From contig OY759970.1 in the NCBI GenBank assembly GCA_963662965.1, forward strand, positions 744,001 to 808,000: 64,000 nucleotides of DNA. Reading direction: 5' to 3'. Under the pieces are notes generated by a model. It made no database searches. It worked only from the letters and a program-made list of their open reading frames with translations, and was not told where the DNA came from. The translations under genes and the position numbers were made by a program. Origin of the DNA: DTWD01 sp963662965. GTDB taxonomy: Bacteria > Acidobacteriota > Vicinamibacteria > Vicinamibacterales > UBA8438. Below, piece after piece: positions 8,790-16,670 of this stretch; position 1 is the first letter of the stretch; the number at the start of each line of letters is the position of its first letter.

Positions 8790-8946
8790 CCGGCGGCGTT
8801 GCCGAGCGGTGAGACGACCGTCCGATACACCATTCCGACGCCGTACGGAAGCTACCGAGACCATGTCCAGTTTGCCACGGTCCAACTCTTGGATCTGTCG
8901 TTGTTTCGACATGTCCCTCACGGGGTCAAAGCGGCGTTGGTGCGCG
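8790..8946 (+). pseudogene. Diverged fragment of the sulfatase gene on the opposite strand
   Basis: The plus strand encodes TVRYTIPTPYGSYRD and then VQLLDLSLFRHVPHGVKA. This matches the sulfatase at 4091-6895 (AVRYTIPSPYGSYRD and AQLLDLSLFRHAPHGVKA), which is on the minus strand. Only about 45-50 codons survive, with no start or domain context, so it is a relic of a second, inverted paralogue. It is cut directly at an IS5-type fragment. Confidence 0.7.
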
Positions 8947-8985
8947 GATGCGGGCAGGCCTACGCGCTTCAAACCGTCGAGCCCG

Positions 8986-9545
8986 TCACCTACCGATGCG
9001 GTACGAGACGGGTCTGCCAAGCTCGGTCATCCGGTTCAGAACGTGACACGCGAGCACGGCCTCACGCCGTTGCCCCGATGAACTGCGTGCCCGAAGACAG
9101 TCGCCGACGATCGACGTGTACCGGAAGAACGCATTCTCCACGCGCGCGTGCTGATGGGAACCAGACGCCTTCGTCCACCGTCGCCGTCCGAGCGCCTTCA
9201 CCCTCCTGATCGTCCGATCGCGGGCACCTGATCGGGCGCCCCGTCGAGACAACGACGCGGTCTTGGTCGGCGGCACCACGACCCGCGCCCCTCGCGCACC
9301 GGCCGCACCATAGAACGCGAGCGTGTCGGAGGCCGGATCCGCCGTCACTCTGGTGAGGTGTCCCTCCACCTCGTCGACCAGACTGATCCCCGTCATCGCG
9401 TCATCGGCCGTCGGCTCAGTCAGCGCGCAGGCCACGATCACACGGGACCCGTCCACGCCGAGATGGAGCTTCCTCCAGCCGCGTCGCCCTCGGCCCCCAT
9501 GTGTCGCCGCGGCCCACTCACCTTCGCCGACGATGGACAGTCCGG
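8986..9545 (-). pseudogene. 3' half of an IS5-type transposase (subfamily B-like)
   Basis: About 185 residues similar to the C-terminal part of the transposase at 23003-23947: TGLSIVGEGEWAAATHGGRG, a second-Asp region that reads TADPASDTLAF instead of TADAAYDT, and the Glu region ARVENAFFRYTSI. The N-terminal part ends exactly where IS5-type A copy 1 begins (9546) and does not resume on its other side. It is a one-sided remnant. Confidence 0.75.
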
Positions 9546-10628
9546 TGCCTTGGTGCACAACTCGCGATCTCGGTCAATAATTGCCCTCCACCCAGAGATC
9601 CGAGGTCCCGCATGACGAGTTTCAAGCGCACCCAGCGGAAGTACGTCCAGAAGGCCTACCGTGTCCGGAATTGGCGGGAGTACGAGACGGGTCTCCGCGC
9701 TCGCGGGAGTCTGACCGTCGGGCTCGGACTCACCGATGGCAAGCTCGCCAACTGGAACTCGCCGAGGCCGACGCGCAGGACGCCAGGCCGACAACGCAAG
9801 TACTCGAACCACGCCATCGAGACGACGGTCACCTTAGGCTTGGTGTTTGGCCTGGCGTCCAGGCAGACTGAGGGCTTCCTGCGCTCGCTGCTGACGCTCC
9901 TGAATCTGGACAACGACGTGCCCGACCACAGCACGATCTCGAGGCGCAAGGCGAGGCTGGGGAAGGTTGCTTCCTACGAGAGGCAAACCGTGAAGCCCGT
10001 CCACCTCCGCATCGACAGCAGCGGTCTTTCAGTGCACGTCGGCCAGTTGCGCACTCCGCCGAAAGCCAGGGACTCCCGCAAGCTGCACCTCGCTGTGGAT
10101 GAGCCAACCAGTGACGTGGTCGCCTGCGCGCTCACGAGCAAGCGGGCTCGAGACGCTTCCCGGGTGGCGTCACTCGTCGGCCAGATCGAGCGTCCCATCG
10201 CCTCGGCCAAGGCCGCGTACGACACCGGCGACGTCTAGAAGACGCTGGAGAATCACCGTGCTCATCGATCGCCGAAGGTGCTGATACCGCCACGAAAGGG
10301 CGCTCAGCTCGCGCTCGACTCCGCGGGCACGCGACAGCGGCATCGTAACATCCGAGCACGATCACGTGTTGGGAAACGGAAGTGGTACGTCGCATCGGGC
10401 TACAGCAGGCGAAGCAAGGTGGAGACGACGTTCCACCGCTACAAGGCCATCCTGGGCTCAGCGATGCGAGCGAGGGGACTGGCGTCCCAGAGAGTCGAGG
10501 TGAGGTTGGGGTGCAAGATTCTGAACACCATGACGGCGCTCGGGATACCCGATGGCGAGATGATCGGATGACCGGCAGGCGGAGTCACGGGAGACTCTCA
10601 GCCCTCAATGGAGTTGTGCACCAAGGCA
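9546..10628 (+). mobile_element. IS5-type element A, copy 1
   Basis: Bounded by perfect 18-bp inverted repeats at 9546-9563 (TGCCTTGGTGCACAACTC) and 10611-10628. It holds one transposase gene that carries an internal amber stop. The second copy is at 17190-18278; the 6-bp length difference is one deletion inside the transposase. It cuts an IS5-type B remnant on the left and the sigma-like gene on the right. Confidence 0.85.
9612..10571 (+). pseudogene. IS5-type A transposase with in-frame amber, copy 1
   Basis: From ATG 9612 the frame gives MTSFKRTQRKYVQKAYRVRN through to AYDTGDV, meets TAG at 10236-10238, and then continues in the same frame with KTLENHRAHRSPKVLIPPRK to TGA 10571. The stop sits where relatives usually have an aromatic residue. 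Catalytic residues are the Asp of RIDSSGLSVH and the Glu of SKVETTFHRYK. The middle region reads SAKAAYDT where copy 2 has SAKADAAYDT: a 6-bp deletion has removed the probable second catalytic Asp. This copy is therefore very likely dead even if the stop is read through. Confidence 0.8.
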
Positions 10629-10629
10629 G

Positions 10630-11214
10630 GTTGAGACGGCAATCGAGGCCCTTACCGAGGGAGAGGCTATACGTCTGCGCGCGTTCGCGTGGTGTCAGGC
10701 CAGAAACCGGGGCCGCCTTCCTGACGGCACTGACCAGGACGATCTGCTGGCAAGAGCCCTAAAGCTGATCATCGAGGGTCGGCGGCGCTGGAACCCGAAC
10801 AAGGTCTCGTTCGAGGGCTTCCTGATGGGCGCGATGCGCAGCTTGGCAAGTCAGTCTCGCAGCGCCAAGATCAAGGACGCACTGCAAGGCGCGGATCTCG
10901 AGACCAACGTTACGAAGGACCCTGACGGTCCAGAAGAGTTCCACACCGTTGCGTCATCGAGTCCGGATCCCGAAGCCTCTCTTGTTCAAGCAGAAGAACA
11001 GGCTGCCGCCCAGGCGTTGCTGGACGAGATCTACTCTCACCTAGGTGAAGACTGGCAGGTTCGCCTGTTGATCGACGGATGGCGTGAGGGGCATGCTGGT
11101 CCGGCCTTAAGGGCGAACCTCGGCCTCAGCGAGAGAGAGTACAACACGATCACCCGGAGGATTCGCAGGAAGGTCGGCCCCTTCCGAGAGGCGAGGAGGA
11201 GCCCAGATGTCTGA
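10630..11214 (+). pseudogene. Sigma-70-like factor, 5' end removed by IS insertion
   Basis: The frame is open straight out of the IS5-A end and encodes about 194 residues. Region-2-like sequence comes first (EAIRLRAFAWCQARNRG, TDQDDLLARALKLI, FEGFLMGAMRSLASQ), then an acidic linker, then a region-4-like helix-turn-helix near the C terminus (LSEREYNTITRRIRRKV). The native start codon is not visible and must lie in the part replaced by the IS; an internal ATG exists at 10825 but would lose most of region 2. It overlaps the next gene by 8 nt, so the three plus-strand genes form an operon. A regulatory role in the cassette is inferred. Confidence 0.6.
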
Positions 11215-11653
11215 GTGCAATTTCGAATCGGAGCTCCGAGCAGTAATGGACGGCCTGTCAGAGTCAATCGCAGAAACCGCTGCGGAAGACCTCGTTGGCG
11301 ATTGCCGGACATCCGGCACTGATCCGCTGGTGGTGCTCAGTCAGGTAAAGCATGTTCTACGAGCGGCGGTCAAGGACGTCCGTCAACGCCGACTAAAGGA
11401 GGCGCGCGCCCAATACGAGGAGAAGCGCGCGCAGCTGACGAAGGCTACACGTGCCTGGCCTGACTCGGCTGAGGAGCGCCACAACCTGTTGGCCCAAGTA
11501 TTTGCCTCGCACCCGCCTGCTACTCGCATGCTGACCGCACAGTATCGAGACTTTGATGGCTTGGAGGACGAGGATATTTCGTCGTGCTTGATCCAACTAG
11601 CAGCCCTCGGATTCCTTGACGGCGAGAACAAGGATCCCGATGACCACGAATGA
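11207..11653 (+). CDS. Hypothetical protein between sigma-like factor and ImmA/IrrE protease
   Basis: A 148-residue acidic protein that I do not recognise. It has a long charged helical stretch around residues 55-85 (AAVKDVRQRRLKEARAQYEE) and an acidic C terminus. Its ATG overlaps the end of the sigma-like gene and its TGA overlaps the ATG of the protease gene (ATGA at 11650-11653), so translation is likely coupled with both. The position suggests an adaptor or an anti-sigma-like target of the protease, but there is no sequence proof. Confidence 0.65.
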   Translation: MSECNFESELRAVMDGLSESIAETAAEDLVGDCRTSGTDPLVVLSQVKHVLRAAVKDVRQRRLKEARAQYEEKRAQLTKATRAWPDSAEERHNLLAQVFASHPPATRMLTAQYRDFDGLEDEDISSCLIQLAALGFLDGENKDPDDHE

Positions 11654-12477
11654 CGCATGTAACATATGTAGCCCCTAGTTCGCTACTCTCGGACCTGGGG
11701 ATCACCGAGCCTCATGACATCGACATCGAGGCCATCGCTGAATCTGTCGGTGCCACCGTCGTGTATGAGCGCCTTCGTGGTTGCGAAGCAAGAATCATTG
11801 GCACCGCGACTAGGGCAATCATCACGGTGAAGGCCGACGCTCCGCGCCCGCGTCAGCGCTTCTCCATCGGCCACGAACTTGGGCACTGGATGCACGACCG
11901 TGGGCGGATTGCCTTCGCCTGTGAACATGCGGACATCGCCAGCCCGTGGGATGCATTGCTCGATCCTGAAGCGCGGGCCAATCGCTACGCGGCGAACCTG
12001 CTATTGCCCGCTAAAATGTTCAAGACAGAGTGTGCCGCCGCGCCGATTGAGTTTGCGACGGTTCGCCGACTAACCGAACTCTTCCAAACCAGCATCACAG
12101 CTACCGCCATCCGTCTCGTCGAACGCGGTGAGTTCCCCGCCCTCCTCGTGTGCACTGATCGCTTCGGTGCCCGAGTGTGGTTCGTTCGCGGCCCGGATGT
12201 ACCTGATAGCGTTTGGCCACTGGACGGTCCAGGAGCTCACACCGTTGCCCACGAATTGCGCACAAGAGGCTCTGCTCACTCGCCAGAGATGGTCTACGCG
12301 GACCAGTGGCTAGCCCGAACGGCACGCCATTCCTATCGTGTTCAAGATGACTCGATCAAGGGCCCTGCTGGACAGATCCTGACCCTGATCTGGTGGCGTG
12401 ACGAGGTTCCCTTGATCAAGTTACAGGAGGCAGAGGAACAGCGCGCTGGGCGGCGCTCAGACTGGAAACAGGATTGA
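11650..12477 (+). CDS. ImmA/IrrE-family metallo-endopeptidase
   Basis: A 275-residue protein with the zinc-protease motif HELGH at residues 75-79 and the family's downstream block EARANRYAANLLLP near 110-123. ImmA/IrrE proteins cleave or inactivate repressors, as in ICEBs1 induction and the Deinococcus DdrO response. The N-terminal helix-turn-helix seen in some members is absent; the C-terminal 120 residues are of unknown type. It is the last gene of the plus-strand operon and ends 16 nt before the convergent phosphoribosyltransferase gene. The substrate may be a neighbour's product. Confidence 0.85.
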   Translation: MTHVTYVAPSSLLSDLGITEPHDIDIEAIAESVGATVVYERLRGCEARIIGTATRAIITVKADAPRPRQRFSIGHELGHWMHDRGRIAFACEHADIASPWDALLDPEARANRYAANLLLPAKMFKTECAAAPIEFATVRRLTELFQTSITATAIRLVERGEFPALLVCTDRFGARVWFVRGPDVPDSVWPLDGPGAHTVAHELRTRGSAHSPEMVYADQWLARTARHSYRVQDDSIKGPAGQILTLIWWRDEVPLIKLQEAEEQRAGRRSDWKQD

Positions 12478-12493
12478 GCAGAGAGGTTCCACC

Positions 12494-12884
12494 TCAAGGT
12501 GGCACGAAGTCGTCAAGCTCGTCAACGCGGTCCTGAAACGGATTGACCTGCGGAGCAGGATCCGACCTCGCCGCACAGACTGCGAATCCCGCCACGATGC
12601 CTCGACTGGCCAGGAATGCTGCGCAGGCGCGAAGATGCCCTCCGGTAGTGAGCACGTCGTCAACTAGGACATGCGTTCGCTGCCGATGACGGAGTGTGCC
12701 CCGCAGTTCCAAATGCGGATACAACTCTGCGGGGTCGCGCGGTCCCTGCTCCTGGCTTGCCGATGGCATGGGTTCGTCCCAGCGCAGAACGTCGGCAACT
12801 CCCTGGGCCAGTCCGGAACGTTCCCGAAACTCGTGCGCGAGCGTCGCGATCCGCGAATGTTCGACCTCCGTCGTGTAGCGCCCC
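12494..12884 (-). pseudogene. Phosphoribosyltransferase gene, 3' part (split by IS3)
   Basis: About 130 codons ending at TGA 12494. They hold the PRPP-binding loop of type I phosphoribosyltransferases, HVLVDDVLTTGGHLRACAAF, with the two acidic residues and TTGG. This resembles ComF/PRTase domains. The 5' part is at 14243-14542, on the other side of a 1360-bp IS3 element; read together they give a protein of about 230 residues. The gene would be co-transcribed with the upstream dprA-like gene. As it stands it is inactivated. Confidence 0.75.
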
Positions 12885-12919
12885 AGGGTTCTTGGACAGT
12901 GGTTTGACGGTATTCGCAT

Positions 12920-13813
12920 CTATGCTGCCGCGTCCAACCCGACGAAGTCACGTCGCACCTGAGCGGGGCTTTGATAGTGGTACTTCTCTAGCATCCACTG
13001 CTCGTTGTACGTCCGCTTGAACTCGAGTAAGGCCAGGCGGAGCTCCTCGATGGTGTCGAAACTCCGCACCCACAACAAATTCTCCTTCAGCGTGCGGATG
13101 AAGCGTTCCGCGACGCCGTTGCCTTCGGGCTCCCGCACGAAACTCGGCGAGCTCTCGATGCCGAAGAACGCCACCTCCTGTTGAAAGTCGTCAGCCAGAT
13201 AGTTCGACCCGTGGTCGTGCCGAAGACGCAGCCCGCGGGCGACGCCCTCGCCAATCGTGCCGAAGCGGGCGCGGACGCCCTGGCGGATCGGCTCCAGGGC
13301 CTCAAATCGGGTCCCGCGCTTGGCCGCATGCAGGCCGATGCACTCGGTCGTGCAGTGATCGACGGCCACGAAGACGAAGGCCGCGCCCTCGCCCACGGTC
13401 ACTGTGGCCGTCATGTCCGTGCCCCACATCACATCGGGGGCCGCGGTGGTGATCGTGCCGTCGTGCGCCTTCGGGCCGTGCGCGTGGCCCACGCGGTGCG
13501 GGGCCTGGAGGTCGTGCTCCCGCATCAACCGCCGCACCCGTTCCGGCGAGGTGCGGATCCCCGCGACCCGGAGCTTCGGCCAGGCTTTCCGGTACCCTTC
13601 GCCGTGAAAGGGCGAGGCTTCGAGCAGTCGGCGGATGTGGCCGGCCAGCACGTCGTCCGGGGCGGCGCCGACCGGCCCACGCCGCCGACACGGCGCCCGG
13701 GACGTTGTCGCCTGCCGCCGCGCATACACGCTAGAGCGGGCGCGGCGCCACACGCGGCAGACCCGCTGCACGCCATACGCCCGCCGCGTGGAGATCGAGT
13801 GGGCGTCCTTCAT
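12920..13813 (-). CDS. IS3-family transposase OrfB
   Basis: A 297-residue integrase-core protein. The DDE residues are the Asp of VMWGTDMTATV, the Asp of LRLRHDHGSNYLADD and the Glu of GNGVAERFIRTLKENLLW, followed by the C-terminal KRTYNEQWMLEKYHYQSPAQ block typical of IS3 relatives. Its ATG overlaps the OrfA stop by 4 nt. Intact by inspection. Confidence 0.85.
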   Translation of the reverse strand: MKDAHSISTRRAYGVQRVCRVWRRARSSVYARRQATTSRAPCRRRGPVGAAPDDVLAGHIRRLLEASPFHGEGYRKAWPKLRVAGIRTSPERVRRLMREHDLQAPHRVGHAHGPKAHDGTITTAAPDVMWGTDMTATVTVGEGAAFVFVAVDHCTTECIGLHAAKRGTRFEALEPIRQGVRARFGTIGEGVARGLRLRHDHGSNYLADDFQQEVAFFGIESSPSFVREPEGNGVAERFIRTLKENLLWVRSFDTIEELRLALLEFKRTYNEQWMLEKYHYQSPAQVRRDFVGLDAAA

Positions 13814-14223
13814 CGCCTCGACCTCCGTCGGGCCAAAGGGCCGCCCACCTCCAACTGGTCCACCTTCGCGTAGAGCAGTTCGTTCTCCATCAGTAGTTCA
13901 CCGATCTTGGCTTGCAGCCGACGATTCGCCTCGTCCCAGGCGTCCGGCGCCCGGCTCTTCAGGCTGGCCTGGCCCGCGGCCAGAAACTGATCCCGCCACT
14001 GCGCGGCCCGCGCCGCCGTGATCCCCAGCTCCCGCGACACGGACTCAAGATCCTCTCCGCGCAGCAGACGCAGCACCGTCTCGCGCTTGCGCCGGGCTGA
14101 CAACCGTCCCCCACGGCCGCGCCCGGCGGCGTCTCCGGTCGCCCTTCGGGCTTCCTCCGCCGCCGCCGATTCTTGATCTGGTTTCCCCATCTCGACACGC
14201 CTCCTGCGAGTACTCTCTCGCAA
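13810..14223 (-). CDS. IS3-family transposase OrfA
   Basis: A 137-residue DNA-binding partner with a helix-turn-helix (LLRGEDLESVSRELGITAA) and a C-terminal coiled region ending NELLYAKVDQLE. The start could be ATG 14223 or ATG 14190 (MGKPDQESAAAEEARRATG); both are preserved in the partial copy at 19.1 kb. It overlaps OrfB. Confidence 0.8.
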   Translation of the reverse strand: MRESTRRRRVEMGKPDQESAAAEEARRATGDAAGRGRGGRLSARRKRETVLRLLRGEDLESVSRELGITAARAAQWRDQFLAAGQASLKSRAPDAWDEANRRLQAKIGELLMENELLYAKVDQLEVGGPLARRRSRR

Positions 14224-14242
14224 TCAAGTGTCCAAGAAAACC

Positions 14243-14542
14243 CTAGGGCGCAGGAGTCGTGCATTCACTGTTCGGGACCGGAACCAGGATGATCGGACCA
14301 GCGAAACCAGCCTCGTCGAGCACTCGGCTGCCCATCTCGCCGAACCACTCACGTGCCTGGTGCGCATTGGCGGCTGAGATGCACTGCTTCGGCAACGTCC
14401 CGTTTACGAGAACGCGACCATGTCCACTGACGTCACGTTCTTTGATGGCGTCGACGAACTGGTTGACGCTGTGCTGGGCGTCCGTCCAGGGGCTGTCGAT
14501 TGACGTTCGGTACGTGTAGCACGACACGACCTGGATTGGCAT
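14243..14542 (-). pseudogene. Phosphoribosyltransferase gene, 5' part (split by IS3)
   Basis: From ATG 14542 this encodes 99 residues (MPIQVVSCYTYRTSIDSPW ... GPIILVPVPNSECTTPAP) and reaches a stop created at the IS boundary. VPVPNSE-type sequence before the active loop is usual in ComF-like phosphoribosyltransferases. It begins 18 nt after the dprA-like gene, so the two are one operon. See the 3' part at 12494-12884. Confidence 0.75.
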
Positions 14543-14560
14543 CGTGAAGGCCGGGTGTCC

Positions 14561-15334
14561 TTACGGCTGCGTCCCGAGGACAGCCGTTAGCGCCTCGGTG
14601 CTGTCCAACGTCTGCACCTTCGGGTAGCCACTGAACTTCGACGGCCATTCCAGCGTTCGGTCTGCCATGACGCTGCGAGCGATGAACAACCACCGGTCGA
14701 GCCGCACGCATTCCGCCGCTTGGTGGAGAGTGCCTGAGCTGTCGCTTGCCTCGATGATCACGGTTGCGTCGCTCAGAGCGGCCATCAGGCGATTTCGTAC
14801 GGGGAAGCTACTCGGAAAGGTCCTCGAACCCGAGGCAAACTGTGAGATGAGAAGGTGCTCGGCTGCGATCTTCTCCTGGAGAGGAGCGTTCTCGGCCGGA
14901 TACGCGCGGTCTATAGGCGTGCCGATTACTGCGACAACGACTCCGCCTGCAGAGATCGCCGCTGTCAGCGCCTCGGTGTCAATGCCCTTCGCCAAGCTGG
15001 ACACCACGACGACACCCTGCTCGGCGAGTTCCCGGCCAAGGCATCTAGCCTGAGCACGCCCTTCACTGGATGCTTCGCGAGTCCCCACGACGGCCACGCA
15101 CGGCCTCTCCAGCAACGCTGCGTCGCCCGCGTACCACACTACGCGTTCGGCGGCGGTCTGCCCATCCGACTTAAAGAGATTCCATTGAGCGGTTGGCAGA
15201 ACCCTTTGGCGGGGCAGGAGGTGGGTCAGCGTCGTCTCGCGAATTCGACTTGGGTCTGGTGCGGAGTACTTCTGACGGCGCTCCCGGATCGGCGCTCTCG
15301 ACCGCTCGCCTCGACTCATCGGCTGCGCCCACAT
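14561..15334 (-). CDS. DprA/Smf-like (SLOG-superfamily) protein
   Basis: A 257-residue Rossmann-type protein with the DprA core: CVAVVGTREASSEGRAQA near residue 80, SLAKGIDTEALTAAI, AVIGTPIDRAYPAEN, and EASDSSGTLHQA. The usual SAM and DML1 domains of housekeeping DprA are missing, so this looks like a dedicated short SLOG protein rather than the transformation factor. SLOG proteins bind nucleotides or single-stranded DNA and occur with phosphoribosyltransferases in predicted conflict systems (established for the superfamily; its role here is inferred). ATG 15334 is close to the predicted -10 box, so the true start may be ATG 15319. Confidence 0.8.
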   Translation of the reverse strand: MWAQPMSRGERSRAPIRERRQKYSAPDPSRIRETTLTHLLPRQRVLPTAQWNLFKSDGQTAAERVVWYAGDAALLERPCVAVVGTREASSEGRAQARCLGRELAEQGVVVVSSLAKGIDTEALTAAISAGGVVVAVIGTPIDRAYPAENAPLQEKIAAEHLLISQFASGSRTFPSSFPVRNRLMAALSDATVIIEASDSSGTLHQAAECVRLDRWLFIARSVMADRTLEWPSKFSGYPKVQTLDSTEALTAVLGTQP

Positions 15335-15345
15335 CCTATGAGCCG

Positions 15346-15374
15346 AGTATACCTATAGAGCGATCCGCGACCAA
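15346..15374 (-). promoter_or_regulatory. Predicted promoter of the dprA-like/phosphoribosyltransferase operon
   Basis: On the minus strand TTGGTC (15374-15369), a 17-bp spacer, then TATACT (15351-15346). The start site would fall near 15339, which makes ATG 15334 almost leaderless and favours ATG 15319. Confidence 0.5.
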
Positions 15375-15478
15375 GCGGAAGTCCGTGCGTCTCCTGCGCC
15401 ACCAGAAAAGCTCTTGCCCAAGGCCGATTCATCGGTCCCCGCCGTTGCCCCGCATCAAGGACGTGGCAACGCGCTATG

Positions 15479-16302
15479 GTCGGGTAGACCAGGGTCGTTG
15501 CTGACCCTGGCCCCCCACAGATCCGGACGTGCGGGTTCTGCCGCATCCGGCTCCTCGACAGATGGCTTCGCTACGCGCCGTCGCGTACCCGTTGGTCCAG
15601 GATGCGATGAAGATGACCCATGCCATCCCCAGTGCGTGTCTGGCCCGTTCGGCTATCCGTTGTCGTAACGTTGAGACGGGCTCCAACCTCGGTGTGTTGG
15701 CCGTCTTTCCCGCCAACGGATCCATCTCCCGGCGCCCCCTTCCCTCCACGGGGTTTCGTGGGCATGATTCCCCCGCTTCACCGGTAGTATGAGGCGCTCC
15801 GATTCCTCGCCGCCCATCCCCCCGCGCTTCGTTGCCTTCGCGCGGCGGTACCATCCGAGCACCTGCGGGTTCGCTCCGTCGGACGCCAGGTGCCACGTCC
15901 ACGGCCTCGGGCTTGGTGAGCCGGTGCCCGCCCCCCGGCAACCTTTAAGATGGAGACGATGAGGCCTCCCGGGTTCCCGGGAAACCCACCCGCCCGCATG
16001 CCACGCGCTCCGACCCCGGCAAGGTCCCCGCCTCCACGGCCTCTCAGAGGCGGCGATGTAGCCTTCCGTCCAACGCAAGACGTCGGCCCTCGCGACCAAT
16101 GCATTTCGGGGCTCAATCACGCGGCCTACGCACTCCCTGTGAACGCTTCGCGCCCTGGGTCACCCCAGGCCCACGCATCACTCGGTTCCGGCTGGTGGCC
16201 GACCTTGGCCGGATGGGGTTGGATACCCACAGGGTTTCGAACAAGGTTTCGAAGATCACATCACGGCATCTTGTCCCCCTTGACCGGACTTTCCCGGCAC
16301 AC
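15479..16302 (-). mobile_element. Group II intron without intron-encoded protein, copy 1
   Basis: An 824-nt unit on the minus strand. Its 5' end is GTGTGCCGGG at 16302, fitting the GUGYG consensus. A 34-nt domain V sits at 15553-15520: it starts GAGCCGG with the AGC triad and is a hairpin with a CGCACGTCCGG 3' arm. A stem follows (CCAGGGTC with GACCCTGG), as expected for domain VI, and the unit ends in CTACCCGAC. A near-identical 823-nt unit is at 22128-22950. No reverse-transcriptase frame is present; the open frames inside are arginine-rich shadows. Splicing would have to be helped by a protein encoded elsewhere. Confidence 0.8.
15520..15553 (-). ncRNA. Group II intron domain V, copy 1
   Basis: A 34-nt hairpin on the minus strand beginning GAGCCGGATGCGG and ending CGCACGTCCGGATC, with the catalytic AGC at positions 2-4. 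One pair near the base is G-A instead of the usual G-U or G-C. It lies 41 nt from the intron 3' end. Confidence 0.8.
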
Positions 16303-16320
16303 GCGTTGTTGCATGAATCG
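16303..16320 (-). repeat. End of an IS5-type B element used as intron 5' exon
   Basis: The minus strand reads CGATTCATGCAACAACGC directly before the intron. This is the terminal repeat of the IS5-type B element at 22951-24031 (CGATTCGTGCAACAACGC there). Only the end is left here. Confidence 0.6.
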
Positions 16321-16409
16321 GAACTAGCCAGCACCAGGCCCGCCTCGCGTTGCGAAAGGGAAAACAGGGCCGACCGCTGCCGGCGTGTCAGCACGGGTCT
16401 CCGAGCCAT
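16317..16409 (-). pseudogene. Tn3-family transposase, N-terminal fragment
   Basis: From ATG 16409 the minus strand gives MARRPVLTRRQRSALFSLSQ and about ten more residues before the IS end and intron. Tn3 TnpA proteins start this way, with a conserved R-(S/P)-V-L-T motif and a charged helix. The remaining 950 or so residues are absent. A divergent resolvase start lies 113 bp away, as in Tn3-type transposons. Confidence 0.5.
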
Positions 16410-16521
16410 GCTGTTTCGTTCGACGTATGCAAGACATAGAATCAGACACGGGATACGACACACGGAGGCTGGTGCCGGACGGCGTCCTTGCCCATCTGTC
16501 GCAAACGGCCGTTTACGATAC
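16410..16521. promoter_or_regulatory. Possible res site between divergent tnpA and tnpR starts
   Basis: A 112-bp gap between the TnpA-like start (minus) and the resolvase-like start (plus), the usual place of the Tn3 resolution site. It contains an imperfect dyad near 16498-16520 (CGCAAACGGCCGTTTACG). Assignment rests on context. Confidence 0.35.
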
Positions 16522-16548
16522 ATGCGGATCGGCTATGCCCGCGTCTCG
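16522..16548 (+). pseudogene. Resolvase start codon region (tnpR remnant)
   Basis: ATG at 16522 encodes MRIGYARVS, the invariant start of serine resolvases with the catalytic Ser as the ninth residue. The frame then loses all similarity because the DNA joins a restriction-subunit gene. Only nine codons survive. Confidence 0.5.
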
Positions 16549-16670
16549 TCGCCGTTCTATCCGACATGGACGCAGAGCTGGCGGCGCTGGAGGCCCGCCG
16601 TGACAAGACCCGCGATCTCAAGAAGGCCATGATGCAGGAGCTGCTCACCGGCAGGACACGGTTACTATGA
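16542..16670 (+). pseudogene. hsdS: Type I restriction specificity subunit HsdS, C-terminal tail
   Basis: About 42 codons: LVAVLSDMDAELAALEARRD followed by KKAMMQELLTGRTRLL. This is the final coiled-coil of HsdS proteins, which separates the two target-recognition domains. The target-recognition domains are gone; the join with the resolvase remnant marks the deletion. Its TGA overlaps the ATG of the DUF262 gene, so both came from one type I restriction operon. Confidence 0.8.

Larger units (their letters stand above)
12885..14244 (-). mobile_element. IS3-family element inserted in the phosphoribosyltransferase gene
   Basis: A 1360-bp element with ends reading AGGGTT(tt)CTTGGACA on both sides in inverted orientation; the two ends differ by a 2-nt gap. 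It carries OrfA and OrfB. A truncated left end of the same IS is found at 19084-19309. Flanking DNA on each side is one half of the split gene, which fixes the boundaries to within a few bases. Confidence 0.8.

Noticed and set aside
6768..9209. An 813-codon plus-strand frame
   Set aside because: Antisense shadow of the methyltransferase and small membrane protein genes. Only its short segment at 8790-8946 matches a real protein (the sulfatase fragment).
15474..16120. Minus-strand ORFs inside the group II intron, as possible intron proteins
   Set aside because: No reverse-transcriptase, maturase or endonuclease motif; composition is arginine- and glycine-rich and the frames are not kept between the two intron copies.
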